Positions 1-5,321 of a DNA stretch of 5,357 nt are shown here, one piece after another. This DNA comes from JBBRLG01 sp038231495 (GTDB taxonomy: Bacteria > Planctomycetota > Planctomycetia > Gemmatales > Gemmataceae), in contig JBBRLG010000512.1 of NCBI GenBank assembly GCA_038231495.1, positions 1 through 5,357 on the forward strand, read 5' to 3'. The notes under the pieces are model-generated. The model worked only from the letters and a program-made list of their open reading frames with translations. It did no database searches and was not told the origin of the DNA. Each line of letters opens with the position of its first letter. The stretch's first letter is position 1. Both the position numbers and the translations under genes were made by a program.

Positions 1-12
1 GAATCGTTCACT

Positions 13-45
13 CCCCCCCGTTACGAAGGGGGGGTTGGGGGGGGG
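13..45. repeat. C7/G7 inverted repeat followed by G9 run
   Basis: Seven Cs (13-19) and seven Gs (28-34) can form a 7-bp hairpin with an 8-nt loop. TT and a second run of nine Gs (37-45) follow. The tract is directly visible. Similar C-run/G-run hairpins followed by TT plus a G run are, from memory, dispersed intergenic elements in planctomycetes and cyanobacteria, so this may be a member of a repeat family. It could also work as a transcript end for a gene to the left, or form a G-rich four-stranded structure. There is no T tract, so an intrinsic terminator is not clear-cut. Confidence 0.55.
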
Positions 46-162
46 CAGTTCCCCACGCCAAGTGGACAAAACAGCCTGCAAAACGTAACACTCCCGATGA
101 AAGTCCGCCGCCGATTGCTTCACGGCCTCTCGGCCTTCTGCCCTGCGTGGGGAATGCAGCAC

Positions 163-1176
163 ATGAACGGCAAACCGGAGCCGAAACGAGTCCTGAACCT
201 GCCCGCCGCGGTCGGGCCGTTGCTCGGCCTGTTGGTGCTTCTGTCTCTGTTCGTCGTCATTCTCTACTGGCAGGGGAAACTGCCGAAGTTCCTCGGCCGC
301 GACAATCTGCAAGGGCTGCTGCACGAGAGCACGGTCACGGCGGTCGTCGCGCTGGGCATGCTCATGGTCATCGTCAGCGGCGGCATCGACCTGTCGGTCG
401 GCTCGGTCGTCGCCCTCGTCACCGTCGTGACCATGCAAGTCTTTCGCTTCCTCGACGCGGCGACCGGATCGGTTTTCATCGCCAGCGTCGGGGCGATCGG
501 GGTTGGCGTCCTGACCGGCGGCGTCCTCGGCCTGCTCAACGGCCTGGGCGTGACGCTCCTGCGCGTGACGCCGTTCGTCGTCACGCTCGGTACGCTCAGC
601 ATCGCACGCGGCCTGGCGTACTACTTTTCCGGGCGCACCAAGGTCGGGTTTCCCCACGCGGTGCCGGGCTGGGTCACGGACTTGCAGGTCGCGGAAGTCA
701 AGTACACTCTCGTCGATCCGGGCGTCTGGAGCGCGGCACTCCTGGCCGGCTTCGTGGCCCTGTTGATGAGCCTGACCGTCTTCGGGCGCTACTGCTACGC
801 CATCGGCTCGAACGAGGCGACGGCCCGGCTGTGCGGCATTCCGGTGGGGTGCTACAAGATTCTCATTTACACCCTGGCCGGTCTGTTAACCGGCTGGGCG
901 GGCGTGCTGGTGTTCGCACAGGGCAACAGCGGCGACCCGGCGACGCAGAAGAGCCTGGAATTGAACGTCATTGCGGCGGTGGTCATCGGCGGCGCGAGCC
1001 TGTCGGGCGGCCAGGGCAACGTATTCGGCACGCTGCTCGGGGTGCTGATCCTGGGCGTGCTCGACAACGCGGTGAACTTCTGCGAGGTGCCGGTCGAGGT
1101 GCAGTACATTCTCATCGGGGCGATCGTGGTCGTCAACACGGCCATCAGCCAGTGGCAGCGGCGGCGGAGCGAGTGA
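163..1176 (+). CDS. ABC transporter permease, RbsC/XylH/AraH-type sugar permease
   Basis: This is an inner-membrane permease of a carbohydrate ABC importer (branched-chain amino acid/ribose permease superfamily, BPD_transp_2). Numbered from the ATG at 163 it has 337 residues, close to the ~320 of E. coli RbsC. Hydrophobic segments run through the whole protein. Family motifs visible are SGGIDLSVGS (72-81), VTPFVVTLGTLSIARGLA (135-152), the cytoplasmic coupling loop FGRYCYAIGSNEATARLCGI (207-226), and the VIGGASLSGGQGNVFG stretch (274-289). An ATG at 97 is in frame and would add 22 residues, but it has no ribosome site and adds a basic, non-conserved leader. The ATG at 163 has GTGGGGA nine bases upstream, so I prefer it. 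The partner ATPase and binding protein are not in the window. Substrate cannot be assigned; ribose, xylose or another sugar is possible. Confidence 0.9.
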   Translation: MNGKPEPKRVLNLPAAVGPLLGLLVLLSLFVVILYWQGKLPKFLGRDNLQGLLHESTVTAVVALGMLMVIVSGGIDLSVGSVVALVTVVTMQVFRFLDAATGSVFIASVGAIGVGVLTGGVLGLLNGLGVTLLRVTPFVVTLGTLSIARGLAYYFSGRTKVGFPHAVPGWVTDLQVAEVKYTLVDPGVWSAALLAGFVALLMSLTVFGRYCYAIGSNEATARLCGIPVGCYKILIYTLAGLLTGWAGVLVFAQGNSGDPATQKSLELNVIAAVVIGGASLSGGQGNVFGTLLGVLILGVLDNAVNFCEVPVEVQYILIGAIVVVNTAISQWQRRRSE

Positions 1177-1180
1177 CCGC

Positions 1181-1723
1181 CTACGGGCGCGGTCCCTGCC
1201 AGTTCATCGGACCGAGGGGCGGCGGTGCCGGCGCCGGTGCCGGCCCCAATATGGTTATGCCCAGGGGCTTGAGGCCGCCCCGCGCCGTCGGCCGCGATCC
1301 CACGAGCATGTCCACCGACCGGAACGGCTCGATGTCCCAGATGTCGAAATACCCCCGGTCGTTGTCGCTGTCGATGTAGATGAACGCGGTGATTATCATC
1401 CAGGGCAGGACGAGCAGGAACAGGTGGAACATGCGCTCCTTCCACCAGCGCGACACCTTCCGCTGAGCCTCGACGCCCTTGGGGCAGTCCCGCGCCAGCA
1501 CCGTCCCGTCATGGCGGCGGTACAGGGTACGGCAAGCCTGTCCTTCCTGGTCCGTGACGACGGCTTCGGCTTCCTCGCGGGTCAGGTCGGAGACGCGGTA
1601 GACGTGGAGGCGGCACTTGGCGCAAGCCCGGACGCGGTCTGTGCCCGCCATTTGCTCCCAATCGGCGGAGCAGGGTGCGGCCATCTGCAATTCGTGCAGC
1701 GGGCGTGGTCGGGTCTTCGCCAT
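1181..1723 (-). CDS. Cys-cluster single-pass membrane protein, function unknown
   Basis: This gene encodes 180 residues. The N-terminal ~85 residues carry five cysteines: C18 in APCSADWEQM, C34 and C37 in a CAKC pair, C64, and C80 in ARDCPKG. The pattern resembles a recurring bacterial domain of the form PCxxxWxxMxGxxRVRxCxxCxxxVYxxSxxTxxEA...CxxxYRRxDGTVLxxDCP. I recognise this only as a type, with no known reaction; a metal-binding or redox role is inference. A single membrane helix (about 98-117) follows, then ~60 residues ending in a Pro-Ala run (GPAPAPAPPP, 160-169). By charge (WWKER before the helix) the Cys domain is probably cytoplasmic. It converges on the permease gene with a 4-bp gap. 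The start is the ATG at 1723; its ribosome site is weak. A promoter and a terminator-like hairpin both lie upstream. Confidence 0.7.
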   Translation of the reverse strand: MAKTRPRPLHELQMAAPCSADWEQMAGTDRVRACAKCRLHVYRVSDLTREEAEAVVTDQEGQACRTLYRRHDGTVLARDCPKGVEAQRKVSRWWKERMFHLFLLVLPWMIITAFIYIDSDNDRGYFDIWDIEPFRSVDMLVGSRPTARGGLKPLGITILGPAPAPAPPPLGPMNWQGPRP

Positions 1724-1766
1724 GACGCTTCAAGCGCGGGTAACGCCGCCTTAAAAGTGCGCAAGG

Positions 1767-1809
1767 AAAAACCCCGCTGAACTTCCTGCAAGCAGTCGGA
1801 ACAGCGGGG
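1767..1809 (-). terminator. Rho-independent terminator, minus strand
   Basis: On the minus strand CCCCGCTG (1809-1802) pairs with CAGCGGGG (1779-1772), and TTTTT (1771-1767) follows at once. Inside the loop TTCC/GGAA and CTG/CAG can extend the structure. This is the clearest intrinsic terminator in the window. It lies downstream of the feo operon's last gene (stop at 1914) and upstream of the Cys-cluster gene (start 1723), so it can end the feo transcript. It also lies downstream of the promoter at 1845-1872, so transcripts from that promoter would meet it before reaching the gene. Confidence 0.8.
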
Positions 1810-1838
1810 CCGGAACAGAGAAGAGGCCGTCTCTTACG
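1767..1838 (-). ncRNA. Possible ~70-nt leader or small RNA
   Basis: This is the interval between the predicted start site of the 1845-1872 promoter and the T tract of the terminator. On the minus strand it holds a small hairpin AAGAG-ACGGC-CTCTT (1835-1821), then the terminator hairpin. CTGTTCCG occurs twice, 14 nt apart (minus-strand reading of 1797-1804 and 1811-1818). A transcript would be either a short free RNA or an attenuated leader for the gene starting at 1723. No known RNA family was recognised. This rests only on the order promoter-hairpin-terminator. Confidence 0.3.
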
Positions 1839-1844
1839 CCCTTG

Positions 1845-1872
1845 ATAGTACCGGCGAATAAACCGGTGTCAA
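1845..1872 (-). promoter_or_regulatory. Sigma70-like promoter facing the Cys-cluster gene
   Basis: On the minus strand there is a perfect -35 TTGACA (1872-1867), a 16-bp spacer and a -10 TACTAT (1850-1845; 4 of 6 to TATAAT). The start site would fall near 1838. The spacer contains CCGG...CCGG, so part of the region is also a small inverted repeat. The promoter lies between the last feo gene and the Cys-cluster gene and points at the latter. It is a sequence match only. Confidence 0.5.
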
Positions 1873-1896
1873 GTAAATTTGTCGGATTATTTTGGC

Positions 1897-1912
1897 CCGC
1901 AGATGGCTGCGG
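1897..1912 (-). repeat. Small perfect hairpin just after the Cys-rich gene
   Basis: CCGCAG-N4-CTGCGG (1897-1902 and 1907-1912) forms a 6-bp stem with a tetraloop, starting one base after the TAA of the small Cys-rich gene. The minus-strand sequence that follows is GGCCAAAATAATCC, which lacks a T tract, so it is not a canonical terminator. It could protect the mRNA 3' end, or belong to a dispersed intergenic repeat of the 'ATCCGCAG...CTGCGG' sort. Confidence 0.4.
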
Positions 1913-1913
1913 A

Positions 1914-2114
1914 TTAACGTCGCCGTAACTTCAATTGTTCCAAGGGTATGTGGACGACGGTCGGGGAGGTCGCGTCGGGTTCGGTGGACGGACATTTCGC
2001 GCAGCCGCCGCCGCAACCCGACGCGGAACCACGCCAGGCGCGCCAGGTCTGCCGGCCGAGGTAGACGACCGCAGCCAGGACGATCAGGCCGACGAGGGAC
2101 AGCTGCCAGTACAT
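1914..2114 (-). CDS. FeoB-associated Cys-rich membrane protein (small)
   Basis: This gene encodes 66 residues. An N-terminal membrane helix (about 3-20, WQLSLVGLIVLAAVVYLG) is followed by a basic stretch (RQTWRAWRG) and a glycine-cysteine cluster GCGGGCAKC (about residues 33-41), then a polar tail. This layout (one helix, then CGxGCxxC) and the position after feoB fit the FeoB-associated Cys-rich membrane protein family (Pfam FeoB_associated), the usual accessory protein where FeoC is absent. Its exact role is not established; iron or Fe-S binding near FeoB is inference. The start is the ATG at 2114, with GGGAGGT six bases upstream. An in-frame TTG at 2129 lies within that ribosome site and is unlikely. 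It is 97 bp from the feoB stop, separated by a large inverted repeat. Confidence 0.8.
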   Translation of the reverse strand: MYWQLSLVGLIVLAAVVYLGRQTWRAWRGSASGCGGGCAKCPSTEPDATSPTVVHIPLEQLKLRRR

Positions 2115-2135
2115 GGGATGACCTCCCAACCGAAA

Positions 2136-2208
2136 GGGGATCCGGGAGCGTAAGCGACCTGAGTCTATCGCGGATAATCACTCCGGTAGCTTACGCTCCC
2201 GGCTCGCC
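2136..2208. repeat. Inverted repeat, 29-bp arms with perfect 14-bp core
   Basis: The left arm 2136-2164 and right arm 2180-2208 match as reverse complements at 25 of 29 positions, including a perfect 14-bp core CCGGGAGCGTAAGC (2142-2155) / GCTTACGCTCCCGG (2189-2202). The spacer is 15 nt (2165-2179). It sits 3 bp after the feoB stop. It can fold as a long hairpin on either strand. Possible roles are a transcript-processing or attenuation element between feoB and the small Cys-rich gene, or a dispersed palindromic repeat. I recall GGGAGCGTAAGCGACC-like motifs as common intergenic sequence in planctomycetes, but could not check this. Confidence 0.8.
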
Positions 2209-2211
2209 TCA

Positions 2212-4605
2212 TTAAATGAATAAACTCCCAACCTGGTACACCACCAGCGCCCCGACATACGCCAGGGCCGTCATGTATGCGAACGTGAACAGCGGCCAGC
2301 GCCAGCTTTTCGTCTCGCGGCGGATCACCGTCAACGTCGAGGCACACTGACAGCACAGCGCGAAGAACACCATCAGCGACAGCGCCGTCGGGATCGTGAA
2401 GACCGGCTGACCTTTGCGCGGGCCGTCCTCCCAGCGGGCGTTCTTGAGTGCCTTGGCCAGCTTGGTATCGCCGGCGTTCTCCGCCTTCAGGATGTCGTCG
2501 CTCTTCACCCGGCCCTCGTTGTAAATGATACCCAGCGTGCCGACGATTACCTCGCGCGCCGGGAAACTCGCCACCGCCGCCATGCCGATGCGCCAGTCCC
2601 AGCCGAGCGGGTACACCACCGGTTCAATCGTCCGCCCGATCCAGCCGAGCACGCTTTGCCGTTTCCATTCGCCGTGGACGCGGTTGCGATCTTCTTCCAA
2701 CGCCGCCGCTTTCGTCGGGTCGGCCTGCCCTTCGTCCGTCAGGCGGTCCAATTCTTCGCGCAGCTGGTTGTAATGCACGTCGTAGGTCAGGCCGTCGCGC
2801 CCAATACCGTCGATCTGCGCTTGCAGCGCTGCACGCTCGTCTTCGGGAGCCGACGCGAGTTTCTGTTGTAGCCCGGCGACGTAGGCGGCCTTTTGCTCCG
2901 CGCCTTCTTCGCGCGGGAAGTAGAGCAGTGCCCAGACCAGCACCATCGACGCCAGGATCAGGGTGCCGGCCCGGTACAAAAACGCCCAGGCGCTGTCGAT
3001 CATGCGCCGCAGGATCGAGCGCCAGGCCGGCCATTTGTAGAGCGGCATTTCCATGACGAACGGCGGCGTCTCGCCGCGGAGCAGGGTGCGCTTCAAAAGC
3101 AGGGCGACCAGCGGCGCGACCACGAGGCCGATGGCGTACATCGAAAACATGACTAGCCCCGGCACAAACCACGCGAATCCGCCGGGGTTCTTGTCGCTGC
3201 GGATCGGCAGGAACGCACCGATCAGCAGGACATAAACCGGCAGCCGGGCCGAGCAACTCATGAGCGGCGCGACGAGGATGGTGGCCAGGCGGTCGCGGCG
3301 GTTTTCGATGACGCGCGTCGCCATGATGCCGGGCACCGCGCACGCCACCGACGACAGCATGGGGATGAACGATTTGCCGCTGAGGCCGCAGCGCGACATC
3401 AGCTTGTCCATCAGGAACGCGGCGCGGGCCATGTAGCCGCAGTCTTCCAGCACCGCAATGAAGCCGAACAGGATGAGGATTTGCGGTAAAAAGACGACGA
3501 CGTTGCCGACGCCTTCGAGGATGCCGTCGATGAGCAGGTCGCTCAGCGGCCCCGACGGCAAATAGCCGCTCGTCACCCCTTGGCGCAGGCTGTCGGCGAG
3601 GTAATCTTTGCCGTCGCTGATCGCGTCCATGAGCGGCTTGGCAAAGGTGAAGATCGACTCGAAGACGACGAACATCAGCACGAGAAAGACGAGCGTGCCC
3701 CAGACGCGGTGGGTCAGCACGCGGTCGAGGCGGTCGGTCCAGGTGACGGCACGGGTCGCCGGCCGCTGGACGCAGCCGTTGGTGGCTTCGCGAATCCAGG
3801 CGTAGCGGGAGCGCGCCTCGACCGCCGGCACACCGCAGCCGGCCGCGGTCAGCCGTGCCCGCAACGCCTGCACGCGCTCGGCGATGCCCGGTCCCCAGCG
3901 TTCGATGAGGCGTTTTTCCGTGTAACCGCCCACGTCCAGGATCAGGCGCCGCACCAAAAACAACGGCACCTCGCCGCCGAGCGTGTCATAGAGGGTCGCG
4001 GCCTCGCGGTCGAACGCTTCGGGAAAGGTCGGCCCCTTGGGCGGGTGTCCCGACTTCGCCGCCGTCGCAATGGCCTCGCGCAGCCGTTCTAATCCCTTGC
4101 CCTTGTTCGCCTGGATGGGGACGACGACGACGCCCAGCCGGCGGCCCAGTTCGTCGTAGTCGATGCGAACGCCGTGGGCCGTGGCCACGTCGATCATGTT
4201 GAGCGCGAGGACCACCGGCACGCCCAGCTCGAGCGCCTGGGTGGTAAGGTAAAGGTTGCGGTCGAGGTTGGACGCATCGACGATGGCGACGACGACGTCG
4301 GGCCGGGCCTCGCCCTTCTGGTGGCCGAGGATCACATCGACGGCGACCATTTCGTCGGGGCTGCGCGCCGCGAGGCTGTAGGTGCCGGGCAGGTCGATGA
4401 GGTCGAAGACTTGGCCGGCGCAGATCATGCGTCCTTTTTTCGTTTCGACGGTGACGCCGGGGTAGTTGCCGACGCGCTGGCTAAGGCCGGACAGGGCGTT
4501 GAAGAGGGTGGTTTTGCCGGTATTGGGATTGCCGACGAGCGCGGCCGTGAGACGAATCGCGGCCGGTCTGGCAGGCTCAGGGGCAAGCGGCGTCGGTGCG
4601 GTCAT
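2212..4605 (-). CDS. feoB: Ferrous iron transporter FeoB
   Basis: This is the inner-membrane Fe2+ permease with an N-terminal G domain, 797 residues (E. coli 773). G motifs: GNPNTGKT (G1, 25-32), T52 in GNYPGVTVE (G2), DLPG (G3, 71-74), NMID (G4, 136-139), and PIQANKGKG (163-171) near G5. A helical regulatory region follows to ~290. The membrane part begins near W302. It carries GYMAR (390-394), the GKSFIPMLSSVACAVPGI segment (410-427, with C422) and LVAPLMSCSARLPVY (444-458, with C451); these are the conserved pore/gate motifs. A hydrophilic, coiled-coil-like insert spans about 566-650. Near the C-terminus is a CCQC cluster (751-754). The start ATG overlaps the feoA stop (ATGA, 4602-4605) and has no good ribosome site, so translational coupling is likely. 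No truncation or missing key residue was seen. Confidence 0.97.
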   Translation of the reverse strand: MTAPTPLAPEPARPAAIRLTAALVGNPNTGKTTLFNALSGLSQRVGNYPGVTVETKKGRMICAGQVFDLIDLPGTYSLAARSPDEMVAVDVILGHQKGEARPDVVVAIVDASNLDRNLYLTTQALELGVPVVLALNMIDVATAHGVRIDYDELGRRLGVVVVPIQANKGKGLERLREAIATAAKSGHPPKGPTFPEAFDREAATLYDTLGGEVPLFLVRRLILDVGGYTEKRLIERWGPGIAERVQALRARLTAAGCGVPAVEARSRYAWIREATNGCVQRPATRAVTWTDRLDRVLTHRVWGTLVFLVLMFVVFESIFTFAKPLMDAISDGKDYLADSLRQGVTSGYLPSGPLSDLLIDGILEGVGNVVVFLPQILILFGFIAVLEDCGYMARAAFLMDKLMSRCGLSGKSFIPMLSSVACAVPGIMATRVIENRRDRLATILVAPLMSCSARLPVYVLLIGAFLPIRSDKNPGGFAWFVPGLVMFSMYAIGLVVAPLVALLLKRTLLRGETPPFVMEMPLYKWPAWRSILRRMIDSAWAFLYRAGTLILASMVLVWALLYFPREEGAEQKAAYVAGLQQKLASAPEDERAALQAQIDGIGRDGLTYDVHYNQLREELDRLTDEGQADPTKAAALEEDRNRVHGEWKRQSVLGWIGRTIEPVVYPLGWDWRIGMAAVASFPAREVIVGTLGIIYNEGRVKSDDILKAENAGDTKLAKALKNARWEDGPRKGQPVFTIPTALSLMVFFALCCQCASTLTVIRRETKSWRWPLFTFAYMTALAYVGALVVYQVGSLFI

Positions 4606-4832
4606 GGCAAAATAGCGACCTGAATACGGGCAGCCTCGGTACGGCGGAGGCTAAGGCGATAGTCGCGCAACCGGATTTCGAGCGGGTCGCCCATCGGCGC
4701 GAGGCCGACGACTTCCAGCTCGTCACCCTCCAGCAAGCCCATCTCCAGAAGACGTTGTGCGAGCGAATCGGTGCCGGCCACCGCAAGAATGCGGGCACGC
4801 TGTCCGATTCGCAGCTGGTCCAGGGAAGGCAT
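4602..4832 (-). CDS. feoA: FeoA family ferrous iron transport protein
   Basis: This is a small cytosolic SH3-like protein thought to act on FeoB. From the ATG at 4832 it has 76 residues, the normal FeoA length. The family pattern is clear: LDQLRIGQRARI (4-15), RLLEMGLLEGDELEVV (27-42), then APMGDPLEIRLRDYRLSLR (45-63). It contains no cysteine, unlike its neighbour. An in-frame TTG at 4874 directly abuts the stop of the upstream feoA-like gene and would give 90 residues, but the extra 14 residues are not FeoA-like. I prefer the ATG, though coupling from the TTG cannot be excluded. The stop overlaps the feoB start by four bases. No strong ribosome site precedes the ATG; a palindrome containing GAGG lies at 4839-4851. 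Confidence 0.92.
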   Translation of the reverse strand: MPSLDQLRIGQRARILAVAGTDSLAQRLLEMGLLEGDELEVVGLAPMGDPLEIRLRDYRLSLRRTEAARIQVAILP

Positions 4833-4838
4833 CGGCGG

Positions 4839-4851
4839 GAGGCTCAGCCTC
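4839..4851. promoter_or_regulatory. Compact palindrome upstream of feoA start
   Basis: GAGGCTCAGCCTC is a perfect palindrome about one central base, six bases upstream of the feoA ATG (4832). On the minus strand it contains the only GAGG near that start. It might mask or position a ribosome site, or be chance in GC-rich DNA. Confidence 0.3.
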
Positions 4852-4874
4852 AAGGGAGCGGAATGAAGGGTCAA

Positions 4875-5114
4875 TCAGTCGGCGAGGGGCAGCGGCCGCA
4901 CCAGAATTTGCATACAGCATTCGCCGCGCAACGACAGCCGACACCCGCCGACCTGGAACATGCACGGCACGCCGGAACGTAACATCTGTAGCCGGCAACC
5001 CGCGCGCACGCCCATTTCGGCCAAACGGCAGACCATCGTCGGCTCGCCGGTCACTTCGGCCACGTCGGCCCATTCCCCGGAGCGTAACAGATCGAGAGGT
5101 AAGAGCGTATCCAT
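4875..5114 (-). CDS. FeoA-like protein, cysteine-rich
   Basis: This is the first gene of the feo operon, 79 residues. The FeoA fold pattern is visible: an N-terminal LLRSGEWADVAEVTG (9-23), CRLAEMGVRAGCRLQML (29-45), SGVPCMFQVGGCRLSLRG (47-64), MQILV (68-72). It differs from the second FeoA by having six cysteines (C29, C40, C51, C58, C66, C67), including a CC pair at the end of the domain. The cysteines could bind iron or respond to redox state; this is inference. The start is the ATG at 5114; GAGG lies 13 bases upstream within a small palindrome (5126-5136), a rather long spacing. Its TGA is directly followed by the alternative TTG of the next gene. Tandem FeoA genes before feoB are known in several phyla. 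Confidence 0.88.
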   Translation of the reverse strand: MDTLLPLDLLRSGEWADVAEVTGEPTMVCRLAEMGVRAGCRLQMLRSGVPCMFQVGGCRLSLRGECCMQILVRPLPLAD

Positions 5115-5125
5115 GCGACGGCTAG

Positions 5126-5136
5126 CGCCTCAGGCG
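5126..5136. promoter_or_regulatory. Compact palindrome upstream of the first feoA-like gene
   Basis: CGCCTCAGGCG is perfectly palindromic about one central base, 11 bases before the ATG at 5114. It includes the nearest GAGG on the minus strand. It has the same style as the palindrome before the second feoA. It is a possible ribosome-site structure, with weak support. Confidence 0.25.
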
Positions 5137-5157
5137 GGTTGAGCAGTCGGAATCTTG

Positions 5158-5174
5158 TTGAGACTGGATCTCAA
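5158..5174. promoter_or_regulatory. Fur-box-like operator of the feo operon
   Basis: TTGAGA-CTGGA-TCTCAA is a perfect 6-bp inverted repeat with a 5-bp centre. The TGAGA-N5-TCTCA layout is the core of gamma-proteobacterial Fur boxes (ATGAGAATGATTCTCAT type). It covers the predicted transcription start just downstream of the -10, where a repressor would block initiation. Iron-dependent repression by a Fur-family protein is therefore likely. The regulator itself is not in the window. Confidence 0.65.
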
Positions 5175-5178
5175 TACC

Positions 5179-5206
5179 AATTTAACCGATTGGGGGAGGA
5201 AGTCAA
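5179..5206 (-). promoter_or_regulatory. Predicted feo operon promoter
   Basis: On the minus strand there is a -35 TTGACT (5206-5201; 5 of 6), a 16-bp spacer and a -10 TAAATT (5184-5179; 4 of 6). The start would be near 5172, giving a leader of about 57 nt before the ATG at 5114. The local AT content around the -10 is higher than in the flanking DNA. Overlap of the start with the palindrome at 5158-5174 supports a regulated promoter. Confidence 0.55.
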
Positions 5207-5321
5207 GGAGAAAATCGTGAAGCCGGAGACGTGATCCCGTTACACCTCTCAACCCCGCTTTCCAAATGGGCCAAATTTTTCCCTAGTTTCGTCAGCGATT
5301 TCGCATACACTCGGTAGAGGT

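Noticed and set aside
63..91. Possible plus-strand promoter TGGACA-17-TAACAC before the permease
   Set aside because: The -35 matches 5 of 6 but the -10 only 3 of 6; too weak to list, although its start near 98 would fit the ATG at 163.
147..1379. A 410-codon plus-strand open frame overlapping the permease
   Set aside because: The translation is Arg/Gly/His-rich low-complexity sequence typical of a shadow frame in GC-rich DNA, while the overlapping frame is a clear permease.
1424..1780. A 118-codon plus-strand frame opposite the Cys-cluster gene
   Set aside because: The opposite strand has the ordered Cys pattern and a membrane helix; this frame shows nothing recognisable and runs through the terminator.
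2136..2208. Inverted repeat considered as an insertion sequence end or CRISPR-like unit
   Set aside because: No transposase, no target duplication visible, only one pair of arms and no regular spacer series.
2624..3343. A 239-codon minus-strand frame inside feoB, and several long plus-strand frames across 3580-4623
   Set aside because: They lie fully within feoB or feoA, have shadow-type composition and show no recognisable domain.
1791..5152. AGCAGTCGGAA occurs exactly at 1791-1801 and 5142-5152, in the terminator loop and in the feo leader
   Set aside because: A few exact 11-base matches are expected by chance in a window of this size; no further extension of the match.
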